A stretch of 64,000 bases of DNA. It comes from Euleptes europaea (lineage: Eukaryota; Chordata; Lepidosauria; Squamata; Sphaerodactylidae). Below the pieces are notes generated by a model. It made no database searches, was not told where the DNA came from, and saw nothing but the letters and a program-made list of their open reading frames with translations. The stretch lies in the NCBI RefSeq assembly GCF_029931775.1, contig NC_079319.1:98873171-98937170 (forward strand), in the 5' to 3' direction. A program made the translations under genes and the position numbers. Shown here piece by piece: positions 35,130 to 42,867 of the stretch (positions are counted from its first letter, which is position 1; each line of letters begins with the position of its first letter).

Positions 35130-35832
35130 CTATGGCAAATGGGAAGTAACTGTATCTGAAGTTAGTTTGCAGTGGCAAAGCACTTTGAACACTGAACGGC
35201 ACCAGAGGAATTAGTAATACAGTGAATGGGAAAAAAGAAACAAAATAGTTACCATGGGAAAATATATGGGCATTCTTTGACGTGAAGAGCCGAGTTCCCA
35301 TGTGAAGCATTTTAGAGCAATGGGAAAGCACCGACATTGCAAAGATCCACAAGAGCATATATTTCTTCTGCGTTTGCTGGATGTGATCTATTCCACCACT
35401 GATTGTGAATTCTCTCTGACCATTCAGGTTGAACAGGCCATGAGCAGTGAGAATTTAGCCCGCTGGGCTGCCTCTGAAAACATGGAGGAGTGCCCCGTGG
35501 AGATGTATATACCCCGGTTCAAGCTTGAAAAGGCCTTTGACCTCAACTTGGCTTTGCAAAGTCTGGGGATGGTTGATGTGTTCAGCGAAACCAAAGCCAA
35601 CCTCTCTGGGATGTCTCCCTCAAACCAACTCTTCTTGTCCAAAGTGATCCACAAAGCCTACGTGGAAGTGAATGAAGTCGGCACCGAAGCAGCCGCTGCC
35701 ACCGGCGCTGTGATTTCCGGCAGATCTTTAGTGCATTACGAACAGTTTGTGGCTGATCACCCATTTCTCTTCTATATCCAGCACAATCCTACCAACACCA
35801 CCCTTTTCCTTGGCAAATTCTGCTCTCCTTAG
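17432..35832 (+). CDS. SERPINB12: SERPINB12-like clade B serpin, whole gene span (7 coding exons)
   Basis: The gene encodes an ovalbumin-type intracellular serpin of 410 residues. Coding exons are 17441-17620, 19936-20046, 24060-24179, 25644-25761, 26541-26683, 31392-31547 and 35428-35832. Every junction has an AG acceptor and GT donor, phases agree, and the 118- and 143-base exons are the standard clade B sizes. There is no signal peptide, as usual for this clade. The reactive loop has the inhibitory hinge GTEAAAATGAV (residues 361-371), and counting from P15 Gly361 puts P1-P1' at Arg375-Ser376, so trypsin-like serine proteases are the likely targets. SERPINB12 has the same Arg-Ser bond and the same place beside SERPINB5. 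Parts of exons 6-7 also resemble SERPINB11, so the symbol is probable rather than certain. All exons look intact. Confidence 0.8.
17745..17960. repeat. Unclassified interspersed repeat
   Basis: The start (TTTATACCCCACCCTCCCCC..GGGCTCAGGGCAGTTTACA) and the AT-rich remainder match the general look of a squamate dispersed repeat. A similar block is near 35940-36250. It lies in intron 2. Confidence 0.35.
18091..18297. mobile_element. TAGGG-ended MITE, about 207 bp
   Basis: The ends are TAGGGTTCCCAGGTCCC and GGTTGGCAACTCTA. The flanks GGCCACAG and AGCCACTG share six of eight bases. The interior (CCATTTTCTCCAGGTGAACT, GCTGGAGATCAG) is nearly identical to the element at 23139-23345. Confidence 0.65.
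19193..19390. mobile_element. MITE of the GGTTGCCAACC family
   Basis: GGTTGCCAACCCTGGGCTGG at the left and CAGGTTGGCAACCC at the right are inverted ends, with the family's GGAGATCAGTGGTAATTC block inside. Confidence 0.55.
19936..20046 (+). CDS. SERPINB12: SERPINB12-like exon 3 (CD-loop exon)
   Basis: 37 codons between GGTGCAG and GTG|GTATGT begin VLHFDRTTEGMRPAA. VLHF is the usual helix C end of clade B serpins, and the rest is the extra loop between helices C and D found only in the eight-exon members of the clade. Phase 0 at both ends. The loop sequence is poorly conserved, as in relatives. Confidence 0.85.
20147..20640 (-). mobile_element. RTE-BovB LINE fragment split by a tRNA SINE
   Basis: CTCAGATCTTGCAAACTGAG, GTTGGGTCTTCCTCTTG and GCCTTCTCATAATAGGACC follow the BovB 3' end as seen at 58470-59030. 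A tRNA SINE at about 20184-20396 interrupts it inside the ACTTATGGCAACC stretch. Confidence 0.7.
20184..20396 (-). repeat. tRNA-derived SINE (GGGCTGTGGCTCAGTGGTAGA head)
   Basis: Minus strand: GGGCTGTGGCTCAGTGGTAGA is an A-box head and GGTTCTGTCCC stands at the B box, with the tail TCTGATTCAGTATAAGGCAG. The intact sister copy is at 51247-51465. Confidence 0.75.
21640..21805 (+). repeat. MIR-like SINE fragment
   Basis: Resembles the CORE-SINE/MIR layout: GTAATCCTTACCATGGCCC, then CCTATAAGGTAG, ATTATCATCCCCATATTGTA and TTGTCCAAGGC. Diverged and old. Confidence 0.45.
22040..22190 (+). repeat. MIR-like SINE fragment
   Basis: Same layout as 21640-21805: GATCCTTCACAATGGCCCTA, TAAGGTAGACC, TATTATTGTCATATTATAGA and CTAAGGCC. 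Confidence 0.45.
22884..23130. repeat. MITE-like repeat with GATGACATCACTTCC blocks
   Basis: GGGGTTGCCAGGTCAG at the left and repeated GTGACATCA / GATGACATCAC palindromic blocks place it near the family at 55628-55996. Its right end is not clear. Confidence 0.4.
23139..23345. mobile_element. TAGGG-ended MITE with perfect 8-bp duplication, 207 bp
   Basis: The ends TAGGGTTGCAGG and GGTTGGCAACCCTA are inverted, and CTGAGAGT flanks both sides (23131-23138 and 23346-23353). This fixes the family's boundaries and its hAT-like target size. Confidence 0.8.
23520..24010 (-). repeat. Retroposon fragment with hammerhead-like motif (possibly Penelope-like)
   Basis: It follows a GGTTGCCAACCTCCAGG stub. 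On the minus strand near 23938-23897 it reads CAGG-CTGATGA-A-GCC-CTAGT-GGC-GAAA-ACGTT-CCCTG, which resembles a small hammerhead ribozyme core. The family name is a guess. It lies in intron 3 just before exon 4. Confidence 0.4.
24060..24179 (+). CDS. SERPINB12: SERPINB12-like exon 4
   Basis: 40 codons from GATTAG|G to CAG|GTAAGT read EGGINLQFKNLLSQLNNLG and end LANNLFAQTGYEFFQ. The ANxLF segment is the helix D to strand 2A region conserved across clade B. Phase 0 at both ends. Confidence 0.92.
24220..24730. repeat. Diverged MITE-like repeat
   Basis: CATAGAGTTTTTGCCCAAAT and AATGTGATGATGTCATTTCC match blocks of the element at 55628-55996, so it is the same or a sister family. Termini were not resolved. 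Confidence 0.4.
25380..25419. repeat. Perfect 17-bp inverted repeat with 6-base loop
   Basis: ATTTAGTGTTTCGTGCC at 25380-25396 and GGCACGAAACACTAAAT at 25403-25419 are exact reverse complements around ATCCTA. It lies in intron 4 of the SERPINB12-like gene. No function is known. Confidence 0.8.
25644..25761 (+). CDS. SERPINB12: SERPINB12-like exon 5 (118 bases)
   Basis: The exon lies between CTACAG and AG|GTAAAC and reads QYLTDVKEIYGATLQTLDF, ending in the conserved INAVIDKQTQG at helix F. The length of 118 bases is diagnostic of clade B exon 5, and the last codon is split, as expected. Confidence 0.95.
26541..26683 (+). CDS. SERPINB12: SERPINB12-like exon 6 (143 bases)
   Basis: The exon lies between TCTCAAAG and GAG|GTACTG and reads KIKELFAPGVVTSQAVLVLA followed by NAIYFKATWQHQFD. 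NAIYFK.W is the serpin strand 3A signature; most relatives have Gly after YFK, here Ala. 143 bases is the standard clade B size. Confidence 0.95.
26826..27040 (-). repeat. 5S rRNA-derived SINE
   Basis: Minus strand: GCCCAGGCTATCCCAATCTC, then AGATCTCAGAAGCTAAGG, GGTTAGTATTTGGATGGGAG and the GGCAAACCACCTCTGTTAG tail. The order matches 5S rRNA up to GGGAGACC. Confidence 0.8.
27424..27598 (-). mobile_element. CR1 LINE, 3' end fragment
   Basis: ATTAGAATCATAGAGTTG and CCAACCCCCTGCACAATGC mark a CR1 3' end. It stops at AGCATTGCT where the L1 begins, so the L1 either cut into or landed beside it. Confidence 0.8.
27600..31265 (-). mobile_element. L1-type LINE, 5' truncated
   Basis: On the minus strand this carries an L1 ORF2 without ORF1. 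An APE-type endonuclease frame at 30549-31184 contains MIWMGDFNGVVEPRLD and HSRIDMLLLS, and the motif before it (VFCLQETH) is near 31225. Reverse transcriptase parts are KLNKSPGEDGFTAFYYE near 29890-29960, GTRQGCPLSPLVF near 29590-29625, and KAYADDLVCFL near 29480-29515. The C-terminal region is at 28000-28995 and an A/T-rich tail reaches 27600. About 400 bp of palm coding is absent around 29680-29880, where a GC-rich insert sits. It lies in intron 6 and ends about 130 bp before exon 7. Dead copy. Confidence 0.9.
29680..29880 (+). mobile_element. GC-rich insert in the L1 ending in poly(A)
   Basis: The insert starts GTCCGTATTGGCGAACCTAC, holds two copies of GCGGGAGCTTT..AACC.CGCC and ends in a run of 12 A. 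Its composition differs sharply from the AT-rich L1. The start resembles the TIR region of hAT-Charlie-like elements, while the poly(A) end suggests retroposition. Identity is uncertain. Confidence 0.45.
31392..31547 (+). CDS. SERPINB12: SERPINB12-like exon 7
   Basis: 52 codons from GAAAACAG to CAG|GTAATG begin NESKPVPTMHQKGRFKLGG and end SMMILLPNDISGLKQ. The M-ILLP stretch is the conserved strand 2B/3B core. Its donor sequence is shared with the 8-bp duplication of an inserted hAT-type element that starts at 31558. Confidence 0.93.
31558..32912 (+). mobile_element. Non-autonomous hAT-type DNA transposon, 1355 bp
   Basis: TAGGGCTGTCGATTCGG at the left and CCAACAGCCCTA at the right, flanked by a perfect 8-bp duplication AATGGTGG (31550-31557 and 32913-32920). 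The ends match those of 7767-9683 in opposite orientation. The interior has a short tandem array of GTTGCTTTGCATGGTTTGC units at 32350-32470. No transposase frame is seen. Confidence 0.88.
33091..33368 (+). repeat. Sauria-type tRNA SINE, near full length
   Basis: GGGGAGCCCCGTGGCGCAGA is the tRNA-like head, GAGTTCGATCC the B box (33154-33164), and the body GAGGTCGGTCAAATGAGTAC..GGGTCAGGAATGACCC matches the family. The extreme 3' tail is missing. Confidence 0.85.
33690..33895. mobile_element. MITE of the TGCCAACCTCCAGG family
   Basis: GATGCCACTCTCCAGGTGGG at the left, AATTGATCTCCAGCC inside and GGAGCTGGCAACCCTTA at the right. Diverged copy in intron 7. Confidence 0.55.
34430..34615. mobile_element. 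MITE of the TGCCAACCTCCAGG family
   Basis: GGTTGCCAACCTCCAGGTGG at the left with the GGAGGGTGGACGCTATGGC and CCCCACTCAGG blocks. The right end is eroded. Confidence 0.55.
34780..35080 (-). mobile_element. L2/CR1-like LINE fragment
   Basis: The minus strand reads SRLDYCNAVYIGLPSKSA and then LVQNAAARLLAGARR, the conserved C-terminal motif of L2/CR1-group reverse transcriptase proteins. A related fragment is at 42868-43203. A (TG)n run at 35099-35125 follows. Confidence 0.7.
35428..35832 (+). CDS. SERPINB12: SERPINB12-like exon 8, reactive loop and stop
   Basis: 134 codons and a TAG stop follow the acceptor CATTCAG. The exon begins VEQAMSSENLARWAASENME. The hinge is EVNEVGTEAAAATG and the loop continues AVISGRSLVHYEQF, with R-S at the predicted P1-P1'. 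The end, FLFYIQHNPTNTTLFLGKF and CSP, is the conserved serpin C terminus. P16 is Val where inhibitory relatives mostly have Glu; P14 Thr and the Ala run are intact, so inhibition is expected. Confidence 0.95.
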   Translation, partial: VEQAMSSENLARWAASENMEECPVEMYIPRFKLEKAFDLNLALQSLGMVDVFSETKANLSGMSPSNQLFLSKVIHKAYVEVNEVGTEAAAATGAVISGRSLVHYEQFVADHPFLFYIQHNPTNTTLFLGKFCSP

Positions 35833-36260
35833 AGGTCAAGACAGTTTCACTACCTCCGATCAAACAAGAAGTTTGGATCGTCTGCCTTTCTTTTTGCAAC
35901 GAGGACCCTTTGTATAATTTCTATTTTCTCTCTTTCTTTTAAACATTTACTCCCTGCCTTGTCTTCTCAGACTCAAGGCAACTAATGAAGCAGTGAAAGT
36001 TGCAAGGAGACAAAATGTCACAAGTGACCAGCCACAGCTTACAGACAATACACCATTAAAACCAATACACAATGAAAACAGAGTTAAAAACCCAATACAC
36101 AAAGTTAACAGTGCAGCCACATTTGTCCAAACAATTTGCACTTCACCAAATGTCCTGTTGAATAAAACTGTCTTACACACCTTCCTGCAAGGTAGTGAAA
36201 CTGTCCTCCGTGCCCACTCTGGTAGGTCATTGCAGAGGAACAGACCTCACCACAGAGGAA
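35833..36260 (+). other. 3' flank of the SERPINB12-like gene with repeat material
   Basis: The first AATAAA after the stop is at about 36163, inside AT-rich repeat-like sequence. It could serve as the poly(A) signal, but I cannot tell the UTR end. Confidence 0.3.
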
Positions 36261-36414
36261 GCCGGTGACCTAACTGTTACCAAGTGAACCGTCTGTGGTG
36301 AGGGTCCGACCGGGAGAAGGCTGCCTCAGGAATGTAATATAGCCCTTCCCCACTGCTTGCTGTTAGTTTTGCTACCTCTTCCCTCTCACGATATCCTTCT
36401 CCTCACGTGGAAGA

Positions 36415-36570
36415 AGAAGAGTTGGTTTTTATATCTTGCTTTTCTCTACCATAAAGAGTCTCAAAGCAGCTTGCGATCACCTTCCCTTCCCCCCCTTTGT
36501 ATGGTAGGTGGGGCTGAAAGAGTTCTGAGAGAAAAGTGAGTAGCCCAAGGTCACCCAGCAGGCTTCATTA
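36415..36570 (-). repeat. tRNA-derived squamate SINE, partial
   Basis: AAGAGTTGGTTTTTATATC, GAGTCTCAAAGCAGCTTGCG and AGCCCAAGGTCACCCAGCAG. Same family as 628-955, lacking the tRNA-like head. Confidence 0.65.
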
Positions 36571-36950
36571 GTGGGATGGTATAGCCACAGGGAGGAGTAG
36601 AGCATATCCTTTTTGTTAAAACAAGCAGGAGGTAGGTAGCAGAGAAGAAGCAGAAAAAAACAAACACCCAGGAGCTGAGAAAGCCAGGGGAGCAGAGCTC
36701 CGAGAAGGGCGGTGGGCCAAGGAACCAAGGAGTCAGCCGAGGAGATTTTGTAAGTTGAGTTTTGTCAGTTGAAAGCTGGAAGTTGGTAGTGCGAGAGGAG
36801 AGTCTGGCGAAAAGGTTATCATAACGTGTCAGTTAAGGACAAGGACCCAGGACTGGAACTATCCTGGTACTGAAAGTGTAATCCTCGGCAAAGTTACTCC
36901 AGGCTAAACTCGACAGGAGTAACTCTGCAGGGGATTGCACTGTGATAGTT

Positions 36951-37600
36951 AACATAAGAACATAAGGAAGGCCCTGCTGGATCAGACCAAGGCCCATCAA
37001 GTCCAGCAGGCTGTTCACACAGTGGCCAACCAGGGGCCTCTAGGAAGCCACAAACAAGACGACTGCAGCAGCACCATCCTGCCTGGGTTCCACCGCACCC
37101 AAAATAATAGGCCTGCTCCTCTGATACTAGAGAGAATAGGTATGCAGCATGACTAGTATCCATTCTAACTAACAGCCATGAATACCCCTCTCCTCCATGA
37201 ATATGTCCACTCCCCTCTTAAAGCCCTCCAAGCTGACAGCCATCACCACATCCTGGGGCAGGGAGTTCCACAATTTAACTATGCGTTGGGTGAAAAAATA
37301 CTTCCTTTTATCTGTTTTGAATCTCTCACCCTCCAGCTTTAGCAGATGACCCCGTGTTCTAGTATTATGGGAGAGGGAGAAAAACATCTCCCTGTCCACT
37401 CTCTCCAAACCATGCACAATTTTATAGACCTCTATCATGTCTCCCCTCAGCCACCTTCTTTCCAAGCTAAACAGCCCTAAGCGTCCTAACCGCTCCCCAT
37501 AGGACAGTTGCTCCAGTCCCTTAATCATTCTGGTTGCTCTTTTCTGCACCTTCTCAAGCTCTGTAATATCCTTTTTTAGGTGGGGTGACCAGAACTGTTA
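36951..37600 (-). mobile_element. CR1 LINE fragment, C terminus and 3' end
   Basis: The 3' tail (AACATAAGAACATAAGGAAG on +) is at 36951. The minus-strand frame 37169-37549 has QKRATRMIKGLEQLSYGERL and KLWNSLPQDVV, the CR1 C terminus. Confidence 0.88.
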
Positions 37601-37999
37601 CTAAATCCCACCGGGGTGCTGTGGATTAAGTGTGATATTTCAAGAGCGTAACAAGGTGTTAAATGCTGCCTGGAAATATTTCTTTCCTAGCTGGCTTGTA
37701 TTGTTTCTAAACTGCCATCCCTTTTCTTCATGGTCACTGTTCATATTTACTTGGCTTGCCCAAGTTTTTTTGGTGTCCTGGGTGAAGGATGGCTTTAGTG
37801 CCTTTCTACAAAAAACTGAGGAGTCTGGAATGAATGCTTTACTTACCGGGTATTCAAAATGAACAGTAGAAAACGAAATATAGATAAGCACTTCAAAAAA
37901 CCCTTCATGTTCCATCATGGCAACTATAAAAGACCAGAGTCAACAGATATGGAGATTTCAGAAGCCCGTTAATGCCAAATTTTTCTTTTAAGTCAGTAG

Positions 38000-38800
38000 A
38001 GGACATCTTTGTTGCCCTCCTCTGGACATGTTCCAGTTTGTCTACATCTTTCTTAAATTGCAGTGCCCAAAACTGAACACAGTACTCTAGTTGAGGTCTA
38101 ACCAGAGCAGAGTAAAGCGATGCCATCACTTCGCATGATCCGGACACTATACCTCTGTTGATGCAGCCCAAGACCGCATTTGCCTTTTTAGCTACGGCAT
38201 CACACTGCTGACTCATGTTCAGTGTTCGGTCTACTAAGACCCCAAGATCCTTTTCACACACACACTACTTCTCAGACAAGTCTCCAGCATCCTATAATTA
38301 TGCATTTGATTTTTCCTACCTAAATGCAGAACTTTGCATTTATCTGTGCTGAAGTTCATTTTATTAGTTTTAGCCCAGTTCTCCAGCCTGTCAAGATCAT
38401 CCTGTATCCTGGCTCTGTCTTCTACCTTATTTGCTACCCCTCCCAATTTAGTATCATCTGCAAATTTAATAAGCATCCCCTCTATTCCTTCATCCAGATC
38501 ATTTATAAAGGTGTTGAACAACACAGGGCCCAGCACAGATCCCTGAGGAACTCCACTAGTCACTTCTCTCCAAGTGGACGAGGAACCGTTAACTAGCACT
38601 CTTTGGGTATGATCTGTCAACCAGTTGCAGATCCACCTAACAATAATAGGATCTAAACTACATTTTCCCAATTTGTCAACTAATGGAGTAAGTTCTCTTT
38701 TGGAAATGGAGTAAAGGAAAACAGCATCGTATAAGTGTTTGTCGAAAACTTGGAGATTAAATGGTTGAAAAAACGTATCTGATACCAAACAGAAGGAAAT
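38000..38800 (-). mobile_element. CR1 LINE fragment, reverse transcriptase
   Basis: The minus strand shows [33 protein letters not shown] and [14 protein letters not shown]. It overlaps in protein content with 36951-37600 (both carry the QFW..RAT.M stretch), so these are two separate copies. Confidence 0.88.
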
Positions 38801-38829
38801 AGGACACAAAAAGATAAAACATTTAATTA

Positions 38830-39735
38830 AACATTACAAATAATTAGGGTGGAAACGGCCCTTTGGCTGTCTCCTCAGCCATTCTGACCTTACAAAGCTT
38901 ATGTCAACACCTTGCCAGGAGCAGGCTGGGCTCGGTGGGGGACCTGGATGAGCCAAAACCTCCGCTGCTGCCCTTCCTGTCTTTTTACCAGCGATATGAG
39001 CAAGGCTCTTCTTTGCTTCCAACATCAAGTTAATGCTAAATAGGTTCCATGACTCCAACATCGCTTCTATCGTTTTTGAATGTGCAAAACAAAAATGTTT
39101 AGGAGAACATTTTATAAAAGAATTAGGAATCGCAGTACAACTGAACAGTCCAGGAGGGCGTTTTTATAGGGAATAGGAGTATATACTATTGCAACGTTTA
39201 TTGTATGCATCACCTTTCTTTTGCTGCATTGCCTTTTAGCTCTGTAACCCACTTTCTGCATTATGGAGAGTGCACTGTTTCCCAGTTCTGTAATTCTAGT
39301 GCGAAAGTATCGTTTATTGGATGACTTATGCTGTCTGATTGAAGTGTATTTATATTTTGAAACCTGCCTTGAGGCTCAGTGAGAAAAGTGGACTATAAAT
39401 GAAGAAAATTAATGAACAGAGATGGCCCTGCTTGTACTTACTGCCACTGCTACCCAAGCCAGTGAGTCAGCAACATACCTGGGGGAAACAATGGTTGTTC
39501 ATGCATGGGGGTACTTTCACTCACATTTGCCCACAGTCTGTCTCGGTTGTTCCTTGGAGTTATACATGAGTTTTCCATCCATTAGAGATGCCCTCGTGGC
39601 CAGCCCTCACAAATCCCTGGACTTCCCATTCCTCTATTAACCCAATTCTTCGATTTCTTCTGAGATCAGCCTGGGTGAAATCGCCAAGCATAAGGCAAAG
39701 TGTGGGACACGGAAACTTGGGGGAGTGATGTTTCT
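38830..39735. other. Intergenic, with a LINE-like 3' tail near 39200-39420
   Basis: TGCCTTGAGGCTCAGTGAGA and GTGGACTATAAATGAAG resemble a LINE 3' tail also found at about 57180-57300. No gene is seen. Confidence 0.35.
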
Positions 39736-39739
39736 CTCA

Positions 39740-40030
39740 CAGAACGCACTGCAGCCAATTACAAAGCAGTGTGTCAAGGACCAGGGACTCAAATGGTTCC
39801 TGCTTCTTGGGAGTTCTTTCTGAGCAGAAGAAAGGATTTTAAAAACAAGGCTTGGGTTTCTCCCTCCCCCCAATTCCTTTTAGAGAGCTGCGTTTTTTTT
39901 TTAAAAAGTTTTTAAAATGCTTTGTAACTTGGTAGTTGGGTTTCTGCAGAGGGGGGGGGACTTTTCTCTCACATTAAGCACTACAGCCAATTACAAAGCA
40001 GCATTTCAAGGGGCGGGGATAAAATACTTC
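39740..40030 (+). promoter_or_regulatory. Duplicated CCAAT segment and TATA-like box, candidate serpin promoter
   Basis: CAGCCAATTACAAAGCAG occurs at 39752-39769 and again at 39984-40001, each preceded by TTTCTCTCACA and an AAGCACT/ACGCACT block, so the segment is a direct duplication 232 bp apart. After the second copy, GGATAAAATAC at 40018-40028 is TATA-like. Placement upstream of the candidate exon at 40048-40091 suggests a promoter, by inference only. Confidence 0.4.
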
Positions 40031-40047
40031 CTGATTTGAGCTTTGAG

Positions 40048-40091
40048 ACTGCTGGAGCACAGATTCGCGACAAGAAAGCAACGAGCCTAAG
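40048..40091 (+). other. Candidate non-coding first exon of the third serpin
   Basis: The segment lies about 28 bases after the TATA-like box and ends CCTAAG|GTAAAAC, a plausible splice donor. The first coding exon is 11.5 kb away. No coding is implied. Confidence 0.35.
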
Positions 40092-40099
40092 GTAAAACT

Positions 40100-41270
40100 C
40101 CCGTGCATAAACGACCCCTGTGAACAGAACTGCCAAGCAGTAGGGACAACACTGTGCGGGGTGAACAGGAGCTAGGCGTTCTGGTTGGTTGGCAGGCCTG
40201 TCAGGCAAGTGTATCCTGAGTCATTCTTTCCCCTGGCTGCCCCTCCTCTTTGAAACCAGATTGCAGCCACAGGCATTGCAGGAAAACAGCCAGATCATTT
40301 CAATAAGGTACTATTTCAATGATGATGAATTGTGCTCAAGTCAGATATTAAATTGCTCCTTTTGGGATGGAAATCCATAGCTGCTATACATGTATACAAT
40401 ACTCCCACCATAGGATCTTGATGAAATGGGTAGCCATTGTGACCCTAGAGTTGCCAATATTCAGGTGGCACCAGGAAGAGGAGCCAGAATCTCTGAGCCC
40501 GCCTATGTTAAAAGAAGGAGTCCTGTCCACTGCAGTGTGACGTCACTTCACTGCCCTGCTGTGCCAGAGGCAGGAGGTACGGCACCCTTTCTTTACACCT
40601 GTGCATTAGACGAAATTCCTTTAAAAATGACACCTCTATAGGTGGTCCCAAGACCAGCAGATTGGGTTCTGTGACACACAAGTTGAAGCGGGTTCTGTGA
40701 CTCACTCGCTTAGACTTAGAAAAAGTGAGTGGTGCAAAGCCATTCAGCAAATTTCATAGAGTAGGAATTTGGGCCTCCCAGATCCCAGTCTAACCACTAA
40801 TGGCCCACGATAGCTAACTAGAATATTAGGGGTTGCACTCTTAAGCTAGCTGCACTTTTAAGTTCTCTCCATGCAGTAAGCCCTCAGAGGAGCAAGGTGT
40901 CGTGTTTCTCAAGGTAAATGTTTACCTGGCTGCTGTCCTGCCCTTAGCTGACTGCAGTTAAAGTTGGGCTGCAGAAACCAGTTCTGACTCTTGAAAACTG
41001 GTGGATGTTTTGCATAATCTGCCATGACCAGAGCAGTGTTTAAGAAACAGGAAGTAAACGGGAGAAGGAAGAAGCACAAGAAATGCTGTTTCAGGATGTT
41101 ATGCGCATGCAATCTTTCCATGCATATGTGTTACACCCACGATGCAGTCTATTTATGTACAGCATACATTTATCTGTATATCTATGTGCATACATAAACA
41201 TTAGGCGTAGAAACGGCTATAGCTCTACCCTCTTTCAGACTTCGTGCTCTCATTTCTGATTGGTGGATTG
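40100..41270. other. Intergenic or intronic, nothing recognised
   Basis: A GAGTTGCCAATATTCAGGTG stub at about 40448 may be a MITE remnant. Otherwise I see no exon or repeat terminus. Confidence 0.3.
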
Positions 41271-41289
41271 TGAAACAGAGTCTACCTTT

Positions 41290-41612
41290 GGTTCTTGTAG
41301 GTTATTCGGGCTGTGTAACCGTGGTCTTGGAATTTTCTTTCCTGACGTTTCGCCAGCAACTGTGGCAGGCATCTTCAGAGTAGTAACACTGAAGGACAGT
41401 GTCTCTGAAGGACAGAATGGTGAATGTGATGCTAACAACATTGAAAAGGGGTGGGGAAGAGAGACACTGTCCTTCAGTGTTACTACTCTGAAGATGCCTG
41501 CCACAGTTGCTGGCGAAACGTCAGGAAAGAAAATTCCAAGACCACGGTTACACAGCCCGAATAACCTACAAGAACCAATGAACTCTGACCGTGAAAGCCT
41601 TCGACAATATTT
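41290..41612 (+). mobile_element. Palindromic retroposon (possibly Penelope-like) with 13-bp target duplication
   Basis: The element is flanked by AGAGTCTACCTTT at 41277-41289 and 41613-41625. Arms 41288-41406 and 41460-41578 are exact reverse complements over 119 bp, around a 53-base loop, and a 3' tail (GTGAAAGCCTTCGACAATAT) follows the right arm only. The + strand of the right arm reads CTGAAGA-T-GCC..GGC-GAAACGTC, like a small hammerhead core. The family name is tentative. Confidence 0.75.
41407..41459 (+). repeat. Loop of the palindrome, holding a 47-bp copy of 42046-42092
   Basis: CAGAATGGTGAATGTGATGC through GGGGTGGGGAAG at 41413-41459 is identical to 42046-42092, in the same orientation. 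One of the two is presumably a copied piece. Confidence 0.85.
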
Positions 41613-41625
41613 AGAGTCTACCTTT

Positions 41626-42867
41626 ATTTTTTCTGTTTTTCTCTTCTCCTTACAATTATCTTGGGCCTAGAGGGGAGGGGAGAAGCTCAGGTAAGATGGC
41701 TGTTTCCCTGGCAAAGCACCCTCCCTGGCCGTACCACGGCAGCCCAGAGGAACAATTATGACACGGAGGCTCGTGATCTACTGATGGATCTCCGCCTTGT
41801 GGGTGGTTTGCTGCAAGCTGCTACAGAGGCATTTTATTTCTTTATTATATATTTTTTAAAATCCTGCATGCTCAGACATTATTGATTCACAAGGCTGCTC
41901 ACAATTATAAAGCATAAAAATACATTAGAAATAAAAAAATGTATTAAAATAATGAACAGCACTCTCCCATTTATTCATTCCATCCCTTGAATGACATATG
42001 CACACTAGAAGAAGTTGGAGGCATTTGAAAGGGAAGAGCAAAAAGCAGAATGGTGAATGTGATGCTAACAACATTGAAAAGGGGTGGGGAAGTTAAGCAC
42101 TGCTTGCTTAAATAACTCTCGCGGGACAACGAAATGTGGTGCACATCACTCACGCGGAGGAGAGTAAAAAGCCCACAAATCCCCAGACACTGGGCACACT
42201 GTGTTTGGACATATCCCCCACAACCCAACCATGATGGACATTTTTAGGACATTGAGGGGAGATTTGAAAGAGGGGGGGATTTTGCATTATTTGCATAATC
42301 GATAATTCGATTATTTCTATCAACAAATTTTAAAAGGGGAAATGGTGAGGAGAAAGATGAATCTAGTGGGGGCAAAATGGAGAGAAACCACAGCAATTTT
42401 CAGGATTAACGATGGCTACCGGGTCTCTGATGACAGAGTTGTTGGCCGAAGTCTGGCGGGAGGGGGAATGGGAGGAGAAAATGAGAATGGAGCCTTGTGG
42501 GGGTGTGGTGAGAGAAACCCGAGGTTAAGCATATGCACTCAAATGGCAATGATTTGAACTGAGTTGATTTCGGATCTGACTAAATTCGTGCCAAAACAGC
42601 ATCGGAAAAACCTCGGGAAAGTGCAGGGTGGAAGCGAGGTGAACTCAGAGGGATGAAAAAATCATGCATAACTCCAACAAAAAACCAAGTTAGTCCAGTG
42701 GGGAACGCAAGTCAAAGTACCCATGCATAAATGGCCTCTGTTAGCAGGGAGTTCTGTAAGTATGGTGCCCCTGCAAAAAAAAAAAAGACCCTCGGCCTGG
42801 TGGCCACGCCCTGTACATCTGCAAATAGGTGCGTGTGAACAGTGACCTGTCTGGCAGATCTTAGTTG
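41626..42867. other. Intergenic or intronic, nothing recognised apart from the 47-bp match
   Basis: Contains the second copy of the 47-bp segment at 42046-42092. No exon or repeat end was identified. Confidence 0.3.
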
